The translations under genes and the position numbers were made by a program. A DNA stretch of 64,000 nt from Cladopsammia gracilis (lineage: Eukaryota; Cnidaria; Anthozoa; Scleractinia; Dendrophylliidae), in assembly GCA_022457155.1 (NCBI GenBank), contig JAJGOT010000039.1:1472001-1536000 (forward strand). The letters are read 5' to 3'. Below the pieces are notes generated by a model. It saw only the letters and a program-made list of their open reading frames with translations, searched no databases and had not been told where the DNA came from. Within the stretch, counting starts at the first letter, position 1. Each line of letters starts with the position of its first letter. Positions 43,026-53,114 of this stretch are shown one piece after another.

Positions 43026-43483
43026 TCATTTTCTTTCGATGGCCTGCTGTCCATGTGCTTGATGCCTACTTTTTTTGTACTCATATTGACATTGTTGTTG
43101 ACTCTGAGTAAATATCAGTTTCATATCAGGCACCGCCTGCTTGAGTTGGTTATTATATCCCACAGTGCTCTCTGTGTTGATCACTATGTGGCTTGGCATT
43201 AGCCATGTCTCGGGGCTGGTCACAAAGTCTAGACACACTTTTGCCTCATCGACAGCAAGCTGGTATCTTTGCACACTCTTAGAAAATGTCCGGCTGTCTG
43301 ACAGCTCCTCGAAAATTGGCCTCTCTTTGAAAGCACTTCCATCGTTGATTTGTGATTCTCATTAACATCTACTTGAGTATCATTTAACTGACTCATGTCT
43401 GCGTTTGGGTAATTCTTTTTTAACTCTACTAGCACTTTGGCTTTTGCTGTAGCTGAGACTTTTGCTGCTTTGGGTGAAGACAA
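43026..43483 (-). pseudogene. Leftward gene of unknown function in the virus-like locus
   Basis: Two frames join near 43300: 43483-43290 starts with an alanine/lysine-rich N-terminus, and 43310-43026 contains LAVDEAKVCLDFVTSPETWL and a conserved-looking SHIVINTESTVGYNNQLKQ. About 150 residues in total with a charged, polar composition. I do not recognise it. Location in the locus suggests a virus-type gene. Confidence 0.4.
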
Positions 43484-43840
43484 CCATTAAAACATAGCGG
43501 ACATATTGAAACATGAATATTTTATATCTTCTTTTAATAAAATGGTTGTGCTTACCATTGTTGCACCTGCTAACAGACATACCGTCTAATTCAAAAAGCT
43601 AATTCCAAAACCAAACTATGCCGGCTTCTCTCTTGTTTGCTTTGCAATACATGGTATAATTTGAAGAAAGGCAGCTTCCTGAGCTATAAGGTCAAAGGAG
43701 AAACTTTTTATGGTAAAATTACTAATCCAGGGCACTACAACCAAGATAATGTGGAAACTTAATTTGTTTCGTGAGTGAAATTTGATCCTCGCAGTGTGCT
43801 ATCAACTTCAGGAGTTAAAAAAAACAGGAACCTGAAAAAA

Positions 43841-43908
43841 TTCAGGCTTGAATGGGATTCGAACCCATGACCTTGCAATACCGGTGCAATGCTCTATCCA
43901 CTGAGAAA
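43841..43908 (-). repeat. tRNA-derived SINE head
   Basis: On the minus strand an A-box-like tctcagtggatagagc (43891-43906) precedes a B-box gggttcgaatccc (43853-43865), with tRNA-like spacing. A short hairpin follows (aaattcaggcttg / cctgaaaaaattcagg). The flanks lack a matching acceptor stem, so it is a SINE or tRNA-like repeat rather than a tRNA gene. Confidence 0.6.
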
Positions 43909-43954
43909 AAAGATAAAGAACCTCTGAAAATAACACAAAATACCCCTTCACATA

Positions 43955-44336
43955 GACAAAAAAACTGAAATCGATAGCTTTTCTTTCGATGAAAAGCTTA
44001 ATGAGCTTTTTCATCTTAAAGGAAGTGCTAATGTTGACCTTGAAAAACTTGTTACTAAACGACTAAATTCGTCAACCAGCTATTACATTCACTGTGACCT
44101 GTTTGATAAAGAGCAAAACTTATTCAACAAAAGCCTTCAAGTGTTTTGGCCCGATTTGATGTTAAAGGGAAACCGTTCGAAAAAATTAACTATCAAATGC
44201 CACCACAGCGTGCCTTGCGTGACACTAATCTACAGATGAATATGTCAACTGAGTGTCTATTTCAGTAAAAGATGAAAACGGCGAGCTTATTTATTTCAAC
44301 AGACTTCTGCTTGAATTTGAATTAGAAATTAATTGA
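43955..44336 (+). pseudogene. Penton-like or minor structural protein
   Basis: Rightward frames from about 43955 to a TGA at 44334-44336, with shifts near 44150 and 44255. The sequence is beta-rich with alternating hydrophobics, and ends in GELIYFNRLLLEFELEIN. It is followed 30 bases later by the membrane-type gene. The predicted beta character and the place next to other capsid-type genes suggest a single-jelly-roll minor capsid protein. The 5' end is missing because the SINE-like sequence lies upstream. Confidence 0.4.
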
Positions 44337-44365
44337 TTAAAAAATTTTATATTATAATTATTCAA

Positions 44366-44784
44366 CATGTCTTCAGCCAATGTTTAATCAAGTGCTCCTG
44401 AATACAAACATACAGAAAAACAACTCGATCCAATCTAGCCAGATGCTGACAGCAATTTTCTCTGACATTGAAAGAGAGATTGAGAATGAGAAACATTGTC
44501 AAGTCGCTAAAAAATATAAGAAGTCTCATTCTGTTGTCCACTGTTCAGTGAAAGGTCTTGGTTCTATCGCAGCTGCTTTATCAACAACAGGTTTTTCGGG
44601 ATTGGCATTATCGTCAGTGTCCCTCTTGGAGGGCTCACAGCTGCCGCCTGCCAGCTGCCGGCTTTCAGCAAAAAAACTTGAAACAAAAACAATGAAACAT
44701 AAAAGAAAACAAATGCTGGCCGTTGCCAAGCAAAACTCTGTCATCGAGTTGATTTTTAAAGCTCTCACCGGGAGGCGCAGATAG
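44366..44784 (+). pseudogene. Membrane-type protein of the virus-like locus
   Basis: The start at 44366 shifts frame within a few codons to the frame 44380-44784. It has a charged helical part, a KKYKKSHSVVH segment, a hydrophobic hairpin (LGSIAAALSTTGFSGLALSSV) and a lysine-rich tail. The layout parallels the gene at 12006-12440 in the Polinton. A membrane or virion role is inferred. Confidence 0.45.
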
Positions 44785-45203
44785 CACAGAAACAAGCCCA
44801 AGGTGATCACTACAATCGGACAGCCAAACAGCTTCAAGATCTAGAGCACTTTCAGAGTGTCCGGTTCAAGTTGGATCCCAAGAAACCAATCTGGCAGAAA
44901 GCCACAGTAGTCCAGCAGCCAACTGACAGTTCGCCCAGGCGATATGAGGCACAGGCTGAATCTGGTGCCCGGTATTTCAGAAATCGTCACCATATTCATC
45001 CAGCGATTCAGAACCAACCACAAGAATTAAGATAGGCCCCAGTCATTCACGGAACAGAACCAAAGTCACCAAGACCTGGACCAGTCAAGCATCCCAGCTC
45101 AACGACAGCTGATGTCGCTGACCAGCCACCACAAAAGCCATTGCCGAAACAGTGTGTACCAGAACACGTCCCGGTTGGCATTGTGTTGTCTCGACCAAGG
45201 TGA
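44785..45203 (+). pseudogene. Ty3/gypsy-like pol, C-terminal fragment
   Basis: The plus-strand frame from about 44789 has KQAQGDHYNRTAKQLQ, VRFKLDPKKPIWQKATVV and ARYFRNRHHIHP, features of the C-terminal part of Ty3/gypsy integrase. It continues past a stop near 45032 with poor coding quality to the insertion at 45208, and on the far side (48759-48792) as TRPPTRLIEHI. A polypurine tract and LTR follow at 49041 and 49058. The upstream pol and the 5' LTR are absent. Confidence 0.65.
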
Positions 45204-45370
45204 GCTACAGTACAGCCCAAATGCACGCGCAAGAACGGGCAAGCTGTCGCAAGAAGCGAAAATGCCATGTTTTTGCGGTTTACCCGCAAGAACATTCGAA
45301 ATTCAAGAAGTTGAAATTCTAGCCGCAAGAAGCCGCAAGAAGTTAAGTACCTAAGCCGCAAGAACCTGCA

Positions 45371-45595
45371 AGAAGTTACCTGGTCCAGCCGCAAGAAGTT
45401 TATTTGTTGCGCTCGTGTCGATGATCGGAGAAAAAGTTACCGGGTCCAGCAGCAAGAAGTTTACACATGTAGCGCTCGTATTGATGATCGAAGAAGAAGT
45501 TATAGCGCTCCAGCCGCAATAAGTTTATAGCGTTCGTGTCGATGATCTGAGAAAACGTTACTGGGTCCAGCAGCAAGAAGTTTATACGTGTACAT
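45371..45595. repeat. ~75 bp tandem array in the TA element
   Basis: Three diverged copies of a unit containing gtccagcagcaagaagttta and cgtgtcgatgatc. Confidence 0.7.
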
Positions 45596-47843
45596 GAAAC
45601 ACTCGATTGTGTCTATCGGAATTACACTATCGGGTCTTCGTAAGCCATTCATCAGCCATTTGAACCGCTCGAACTTGAGTGATAAAGTGAAAAAAGTGAT
45701 AAATTACAACGCTGTTCATATGATGGTTATACCGACGTTTCGGCAATGCTGCCTTCTTGGTACAAAACTAAACTTGAGCCGATCACTTAAAAAAAAATCG
45801 TCAGCCGTTCCAACAGCTCGAGCTATCCGTTAAAAAAAATCGTCAGCTGTTCAAATGGCTCAAGCTATCCGTTCAAGAAAAATTGTCAGCCGTTCAAGCG
45901 ACGCGGGCTAGTCACGTTACGAACTTTGTAAATATGCATTGTTTACAAAGACCTCATGAATAGTCACGGTTCTTTTCCTGCTCCTTAGCCATCTTCGCTT
46001 TCATAACATTCAATTATCGATACACGTTTTATTCAAGACTTAAGTTTCATTCGACAAATTAAAACTTAAGTTTTATTTAACAAGTTTCCCGAAAATGTTT
46101 CAATCTTTCACAGTATGCAAATATTTGATATGAGCGCTTTTGAGGTCCAAAGATATCTTCCGTGGGAATACACTGTCAGCTCATTCCTAGCCTGTCAGCT
46201 TTTTTCCCGCTGGGAAAAAGCAGGCTGAGAGGTTTGCTCTTTCACAACCCACATCTTCATTAACCATTTTCCTTTTTCCGGTAAAAAAATTTTGATTCAC
46301 AGGCTTCAAATCGAAAGCCCCTTGTATCTTCGCGGCGGCTTTACAAAGTTTCGCGCTTTCGATTTGACACTCACAAGTTGTGTTATATTCTAAGGCGGTG
46401 TTGGTGTTTGATTATGCGTTGTAAATTTCTTACAAGACAAACTCAATCCGCGCAAAATCATGGGGTTTTCTGAATTCTATGCATCATGGGCTTTTTAAAG
46501 AGATGAATACCAAGATTCAAGTTGTTCACGATCATTCACGTGATGAATTTATTTGTCGGTGAAACTGAAAACGCACACAAGCGAAATTTGAGACCCATGC
46601 CTTTTTGAAAACTTGTGATAAGTGCGTGACAAAGAATTTGAAAGAAAGCATCATTTGACATTAAAGTCTAGAATCATGCCGAAAAAAAAACAGTTAAACG
46701 GTCGAGAGTTCCGAGACGATTTGATTGAACTTTTTCATAAATTGTGCCTTCAAAGGCAGAGTATTTTACTGTTTCATTTGTAACTTTATATGCGGTGTAG
46801 AATCCAAAATATTTAATGCAAATCAATGCGGCCGACAAATTGGCGCCCGCTTTGTTTACTAAAATGAAAATTTGCTCACTAAAATAAATGAGAAATACTC
46901 GGCGCATCGTGGCAATTTTTATCACCAGAAATTTTGCCTTTTACTTCCGAAGATAAATATAGTGGGAAAGCGTCACCTACTCCAAACAGCAGTGTTCTGA
47001 TGAGAAAGATATTATAAAGTCATTGCGTTACGCATTGTCGAAAATTGGTTGCACGGCAAGCGACGGTAGACGATTACGGCTGTTGTTTCTCGCTCTTTCT
47101 CTCCAGCGAAAACGAATTGATTTTCTTTACTCTCAAGACTTAGATTTTCAATGTTTTCGATTCAGGTTTCAAATTAATATATATAGATAGGCCCAGCCTA
47201 TCAGCTTCGCACTTTAAACAAGCTTAACTAAGGTGAAACTTAACTAAGGTGAAAGGTTGGAAGCACAAGAATTAAGATTGAAGAACGGGCTATTTTCAAT
47301 TTTAGCATTTCTCAAAAACAGTATTACCTGACCGTCTGCACAGTACATTTAGACCGTAGAAAAGTTCACAAAAACAATTTTTCTCTTTCCAGAATAACTA
47401 GTACGACTACTTTCCGAATAAAATACAGTTTTTGTTTGTCAAAAATTGCGCGAGAAACTGATTTGGAAATTAAAATTGCAAAAATACACAAACATAAGCT
47501 TATTTGCATATGGTGACGCGAGTGAAGACAGAAAATCTAAGTCTTGGTTTTTTTTTACATAAAATCTCTTTTTAGTCTATGTAATGAATGAACAAAGACA
47601 TAAAAACGGACAACACAATTTTCTTTCGAAAAATTTTATTCAATCTCCATTAGAAAAGCACGTATTATTTCTAGCGCATCAAGGCAGAGCTGTCCTCGGT
47701 GAAATTCAAGATAACAACACGACTTAATTTGAACACGTTTCGATTCATAAACATGTCTCCAAAACTTAAGAGAACTCAAAGGAAAAGTCAATCAAAAATT
47801 GATATCAACATAAATTCCCATCGAAAAATGTGATTTGTTTTAC
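45596..47843. other. Interior of the TA element, no recognised gene
   Basis: Non-coding by appearance. Between 45640 and 45910 several agccgtt..aacggct-type short palindromes occur, similar to those at 63392-63600. The block 46140-47100 has scattered short frames only. Confidence 0.45.
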
Positions 47844-48208
47844 CTTTAAAGCACTGGACTGCTTGGAAATTCGTTAAAACTCCGCTTCTTAGGTTCTGAA
47901 ATCCGTAATAAAACAAGGCATCTTCCCGCATTGCTCCTGCATTGATAATATGAAGTTCCTCGAAGCAAGATTTTATCCCTGAAAGCTCTTCTTTTTCCAC
48001 TAAAGCGGCTTCTGAGTATCCCTTAACTAGTATCTCTGTCTTGAGTAGCAAACCGCGAAAAACTGCAGGGAAATAACGACTTTAATTCTCCGCTAAACAC
48101 AACAATCCAACTCTGAATCCAACTAAAGTGCTTACCGAGCTGACGGCTGTGTAGCCGCGCGAAAAACAAAGCCTCAAAGATCCCGGATGTTGATGACGTC
48201 GTACGCAT
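47844..48208 (-). CDS. Two-exon frame inside the TA element (captured gene?)
   Basis: Start at 48208. Exon one is 48208-48136 with donor GTAAGC; the intron of 73 bp ends in CTGCAG; exon two is 48062-47844 with donor GTAAAA. Both junctions keep frame and exon two is phase 1-1. The protein of about 97 residues is ordinary in composition, with VEKEELSGIKSCFEELHII in the middle. I do not recognise it. Clean splice sites inside a transposon suggest host exons captured by the element. Confidence 0.4.
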
Positions 48209-48792
48209 GCAGCTGACGTGACATTCGGCATTCCCGGATGTTGTGTGGCGTCATTCGCGCATGTTTTGCGACGTCATACGCGCTCGCGAGCTAGTAGCCT
48301 TGAGCGACGCTCGGACACACGGGCACACAGTCTGACTCACATGTAACAGACGCCGCCCACGAAACATTCCGCTGGTCATGACCATGAAAAACGACGGACA
48401 TGGGTTCTATGACTATGGGGCTTCGCGCGGGCCTTCGGCCCGCAGTGCTCCGCTAAAAATTAACCATTTGATCTTGCTGTTATTTTTGCAAAATGTCCAA
48501 TAACGACTCGACGAGCGTAGGTCACGCACTAAAAGCGGCATATTTTGTCTTGTTAATGTTGCTACCGCAAAGAAGTTATTGTGGTCGAGATATCTAAGTG
48601 CAAAGCAGTTGTTGCGGTTTTAAGCTTCAAACCGCAAAGAAGTTCTTGCGGTTTGGAGGACTCTAGCGCAAGCGTCCCGCAAGTAGCCGCAAGAAGTTGT
48701 GGTTTTGCGGACCCAAAAATAAGTTCTTGCGCGTGCATTATTTTTGGGCTGTACTGTACTAGACCACCTACCAGACTAATTGAACACATTTA

Positions 48793-49057
48793 GAGACACT
48801 GTAACAATTTAAGTGAAATGGACATATAGTATGTTGTATACGTAATTGAAGTCGTAGTAAGCTTTTCGTGAGCAGAATATCATTAGTTTTTTTGTGTGTG
48901 TGTGCGTAAACAAGTTTTCGCATCTAGGACACTTTCATAGCATTTCTACTTTTGCATACTGGGGTAAAAAATGTGTTCCCACTTTAGAGTACATGGGTAT
49001 TAGAATTGTGTGCTGGTTTTCTAGTCACGGATGTCACCAACTTTAAAAGAAAGGGGA
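48793..49057 (+). other. Gypsy 3' untranslated region and polypurine tract
   Basis: Between the end of the pol frame and the LTR. The purine run aaaagaaagggga (49045-49057) is a typical plus-strand primer site and directly abuts the LTR. Confidence 0.6.
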
Positions 49058-49259
49058 TGTTGTAATACGATATTACATATTCAACAAGCGTGCCAACGAT
49101 TGTTATTCCCAATATGGAACATTCTTTGTTCATATTATAATTAGCTGTAGTTCGCGCTGGAATTATTATTCATATTGCAGTGTAACTTTGAAGTTGAAAC
49201 CATTAGGACGCGGAATAAACTTCGCTCGTTAAAAGTTGTCTTGTCAGGATATTTCTTCA
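49058..49259 (+). repeat. 3' LTR of the gypsy remnant
   Basis: Starts TGTTGTAATACG directly after the polypurine tract and ends near 49259 at CA. It contains an ggaataaac polyadenylation-like signal at 49212. The 5' LTR is not in the window, so identity between LTRs cannot be compared. The end coordinate is approximate. Confidence 0.55.
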
Positions 49260-49980
49260 TGCCGAAAGCGGACAACCCATGAGGAAACAGTCACTTCCCT
49301 GATAAATTTGGTCAGCCAAAAATTCAATGTTTCTGCCAACGTTTTATCTACTCCACGTGTCAAATCTTGGATAATTGATAAAGACTTCTACGAAACGAAC
49401 TGGCTCACGCTTTGAATCCTTACTTAGCGCCCATTTGGTGTTATTGACAGTGCTTTTTGGTTTTGAATCTTCAAGCATCTAAGCTTTCGGGAGAGCAAAA
49501 GCGCAGACTCGCCGTGACTGTCTTCAAACTAAACTTCAAAGACTAAGTGAATGAATTAGTGCATGCGGACCAAAATCATTAGTACCAAAACTCAGGGGAA
49601 ATGAGAACAAACAAAATTGAATTTCTTTTGGGTACTGAATATATCATGGTAATGTTATTCAGCCATTCATATTGTATCTATAGGCCTTTATCGTGCCCTG
49701 CCATTTTGTACAAAAACAAAAGATTTTTGCCCGCCCAACCTCATTTTCAACTTTTTCGTTGCGAGGCTGGGCGGGCAAAAACAAAGTATTATTCTTCAGG
49801 GAGTCAACATGGCCGCCGCGTGAAAAATAAAATGTATGAAATATAAAATGTTCACCATGCCCTGCAAAGGTCGCAGCAGTTACAAGTATTGATGTCTAGT
49901 TTGCGTATCTTTAGTTTGAGATTTTATTTTATGTAAGTGCAGCAGAATCAGAAAAAAATAACGCCCTGTTTGCCGTGACC
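49260..49980. other. Non-coding stretch
   Basis: No gene. One hairpin (ttgcccgcccaacctc / gaggctgggcgggcaa) lies at 49728-49780 and may be a small MITE. Nothing else found. Confidence 0.5.
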
Positions 49981-50285
49981 TTAAAGGGGCTATGTCATGA
50001 AGATTTTGACGTTCTTGGGCGAAAACTGACCTACATTAAAACATGATACCTTTGTCAGACACGAAGAGGTATGTATTATAATCAGAGTTTTAATGAGTTT
50101 TCCAAGACACAAGACGATTAACTTGAAAAAAATTAGCCTTATTTTTTCAAGTTACAGTCCATTTCCATCCTGGCCATCTGCAGCCCAAGACACTTATGTT
50201 TACTCTTAGAGCACTAGTAGAACAATGCTTTTATTTTTGGGTTCCCACTGATATAACCCTAAAAATGGTGACATAGCCCCTTTAA
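49981..50285. mobile_element. TTAA-flanked MITE
   Basis: Ends TTAAAGGGGCTATGTCA and its complement TGACATAGCCCCTTTAA. The duplicated TTAA is the target site, as in piggyBac-type elements. Length 305 bp. The interior has an inverted cttgaaaaaa stretch. Half of a related copy is at 27660-27790. Confidence 0.8.
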
Positions 50286-50704
50286 CCCTTTCCCTGTCAA
50301 CCCAGGTCGAATTCACTTACAGCATACCGGTATCGAACTTTGTGTGTGTACGGGCGTAATAAATACAATTTTCTTCTCATACTGTGATGCCCAACGTTTT
50401 GAACAGTGACTGCAGTATTATTTGATGGTTTCACTTGTGACCAGGCGTACGTTTCTCGAAAGTCCCAGAAGGCTGTGTTATGTTTACTTTGAAAGATAAG
50501 CAATAAAATGTTATGTTTATTACACATGTTGAGCTGGATTGTGGGATAAAAACTTCAATGCCATTCGTTAACTAAATTTAAAAAAATAGCTTTTAAACCC
50601 GAAATGTCTTCGGGAGTTTTGAGAAATGCACGCTAGAACCTGATTTCCATATGTATTGTAAGAAATAATTATGCCTTCAATGCAATTTTGTTTGATTTTT
50701 GAAG

Positions 50705-50992
50705 GCCCTTTATTGGTTGACGTTCTTAGAGAACAACCAGGCTTAATAGAACAGTTGGCATTGTGCCTGGACAGGGAAATGAGGTTAAGACTAAACTGGA
50801 AGCACTTATCCAGAGAGTTGGAAGTCGACACAGAAGTCATTACTGGCCTGGAGCAATACACTGACATCAGCCCAACAATCCGACTCTTTCAATATCTGGA
50901 GATGACACAGCCAGAGTTGACCATTCAAGAGCTTAAACTAGCGCTTTTAGAAATCAGGAGGAATGATCTGTTTGGTCTACTGACGACAAAAG
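50705..50992 (+). CDS. Internal exon: death domain 1
   Basis: The acceptor is gatttttgaag at 50694-50704 and the donor GTAATT starts at 50993. Exon of 288 bp, phase 1-1. The encoded domain has the death-domain pattern: an early tryptophan (NWKHLSRELEV), a middle helix and a final LALLEIRRNDLFGLL, where the conserved terminal leucines sit. It is less typical than the next two exons. Role inferred: homotypic signalling in apoptosis or innate immunity. Confidence 0.7.
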
Positions 50993-51371
50993 GTAATTAC
51001 CAAATTATCGCAATGGAAGATACATTTCCTATCAAATGGAAGGGACAATTGTATGACGATGTGAAATTCTTGCTTTTTTATGTCATTGCCGTAATTTTGC
51101 TATTAAACCATGACATCAACACAGTATTAAAATATCACCTTCATTTGCTTTGACCTGTCCTCGCACGAGGACAATGACATGGTTGGTGCCTTTCAACAAT
51201 TCTTTCCTTTATATAAGATCTCAAATTGGATTGGTGATTTCTATCAAGATTGACAAACTTGTGCTATTATTATTACCACGAGAAATCAGATGAATGTCCT
51301 TTTGTGAGGCCTGGTATCATGCATGATATGATAAATTTATACCATATAACAAATTTGCCTTTTTTTTACAG

Positions 51372-51704
51372 CTGGCTTCATCGCCTCTGAGTTAGTCTAT
51401 GAAGCAATCACGTCAAGAAGTACAGAAGTACCTTCGCTCCAGCTCGGTCTTTTAGATGAAATAGCCTTAGCACTCGATGTAAATCCAAAGAATTTGGCAA
51501 ATTGGAGATCCTTGGCACTTGTGCTAGGAGTACCAAGAGAATTCTATGTTGTGCCGGTTGAAGTAAATTTAGGGCAAAGCCCGACCAAACAGCTTTTTGA
51601 GTATTTGGCATCCTCTCGTCCACAGATGACTCTAAAACCACTGAAGGAAACACTAGAGAAAATGGCCAGGAATGACTTGCTTAAAGTTCTACTGAACCTA
51701 GAAG
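51372..51704 (+). CDS. Internal exon: death domain 2
   Basis: The acceptor is tttttttacag ending at 51371 and the donor GTACGT starts at 51705. Exon of 333 bp, phase 1-1. Motifs: NWRSLALVLGVPREF, SPTKQLFEYLAS and MARNDLLKVLLNL, which fit helices 2, 4-5 and 6 of death domains. It is the best preserved of the three, with no stop and a good polypyrimidine tract. Confidence 0.82.
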
Positions 51705-52814
51705 GTACGTTCACTTGCATAAGTTTTGCATTATTTCACTTGTAATCCACGTCTTGTGAACAGCATAGGGATTCGATCAAGGATTGTAGCCTTCTGCTGG
51801 ACTCTACCACTCGATGTTTTTTCCCTCACTCCAAGACAACCCAATACTCAAAATTTTGTTTCATAAATTTTGACATTTAAGCTTCACAAATGTAAAAGAA
51901 GAATGTTGAGGCTGTTGGAAAGGTCAAGTACAGTCTCTAACTGACAATCACGACAATTGAAATATGACTCTTGAACTTTAGATTTCTCTACCCCATGCAT
52001 TTTAATCATTTTTATCATGACTCTCCAGACGTCTGAGCCATATAACGGAGTAAAACGTTTTATTAACAATATCCACTTGAAACGTCAAGATTACAACCTG
52101 TTGCAAATGTAGCTCTTCTTGGTTTTTCTTTCAAAGTTGTTTTTCTAAAGTTTCCATTCACGTAGAAATTACCACTAGGGTTAACAATATCAATTTTATC
52201 GTGACTGGAGTAAAAATTATGTTTACTTAAGGTAGATTTTCTTCTGAAAAATAACAGCTTTTGTTTTGTTCGGAGTGATATTTAGTAGCCAGTCTGCAAA
52301 ACTGGGATAGTGCATTTAATGCATTTTGTCGACCTGTATGAATGGGAGAAACTAAAAATCATTAGCATACAGTAGACAATTAATATTTGAGCCACCGGTT
52401 CAATTTAGGATTTCGTCAAGTAAAAATATCATTAGCATTGGTTAGAGCATGCAGCTTTGTCTAACTCCATTTCCATTATTAAAATGATTCGGTTCTTGAT
52501 TTGATCAACTCTCAAGGGTGCCTTCTGGGAAATCTTACGTATGTGCTTAGATTCCGAAAATAATAATACTGTTTGTCCTTTTTTAGTTGAGGTAAGCGCA
52601 CGCAAGCCCTCAAATGCAAAACCGATGGTGTTTACTTCACTAAATTACCAGCTTTTATATTACTGAGCTGAACATCAAAACAAACAGGTCTATATCATTC
52701 ATGAATTAATGAGCTAACATAGTTGTTCATGTTAAATTTCGCATCACTCATACCTCTACAATTTTATACCTTTTCAGTTCTACTGTCATGACATGTCTAT
52801 TTGTTTTAATTCAG
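51705..52814. other. Intron with no recognised gene
   Basis: A minus-strand-like low-quality relic of a LINE (around 51940-52460: LETVLDL.. frames) is suspected but not firm. No other features. Confidence 0.35.
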
Positions 52815-53114
52815 ATGAAGCCTTATTGAAGGATTTCGTGACACCTGATTCAGAGCTTTTACAAACAGTAGCTGATAAACTCGATATCGACCATGTTTGG
52901 CACGATCTGGCCAATTACCTGAATATCCCTTCTGATGTGTATCTAGGATTTGGTGATACAACAGCACAGAGAAAAAGTCCTACAAAGGAAATGATGCAAT
53001 GGCTGGTGGCACGGAAACCTAACATATCATTATTTGATATTGTCCAGGCACTGGAAAAGATTCAGCGCAGTGATGCAATTCGAATCATAACACAGCAATT
53101 TCCAGAAATACTTG
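52815..53114 (+). CDS. Internal exon: death domain 3
   Basis: The acceptor is ttttaattcag ending at 52814 and the donor GTTAGT starts at 53115. Exon of 300 bp, phase 1-1. Motifs: VWHDLANYLNIPSD, KSPTKEMMQWLVARKP and LEKIQRSDAIRII. It matches the pattern of exon 51372. Exons 50705, 51372 and 52815 may be spliced together in any number without breaking the frame. Confidence 0.82.

Larger units (their letters stand above)
38024..44784. mobile_element. Second virus-like locus (Polinton-like), degraded
   Basis: A cluster of broken genes that together look like a virus module: packaging-ATPase fragment, capsid-like gene, coiled-coil membrane protein, a further leftward gene, a beta-rich penton-like gene and a membrane protein. 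Genes diverge from a palindromic promoter at 41047-41087. The proteins do not resemble those of the Polinton at 5542-24869. No polymerase or integrase is seen and I found no terminal repeats, so borders are set by the outermost genes. Later transposons sit at 38646-39621, 40800-40981 and 43841-43908. Confidence 0.55.
45208..48756. mobile_element. TA-duplicating 3.5 kb element
   Basis: Ends CAGTACAGCCCAAA at 45208 and its reverse complement ending at 48756. The flanking TA occurs on both sides (45206-45207, 48757-48758), and removing the element restores a frame of the gypsy pol, confirming insertion. Subterminal ccgcaagaagtt repeats are present near both ends. No transposase is visible; it carries the two-exon frame at 47844-48208. 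TA target and CAG ends suggest a Tc1-mariner-type or related element. Confidence 0.75.
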
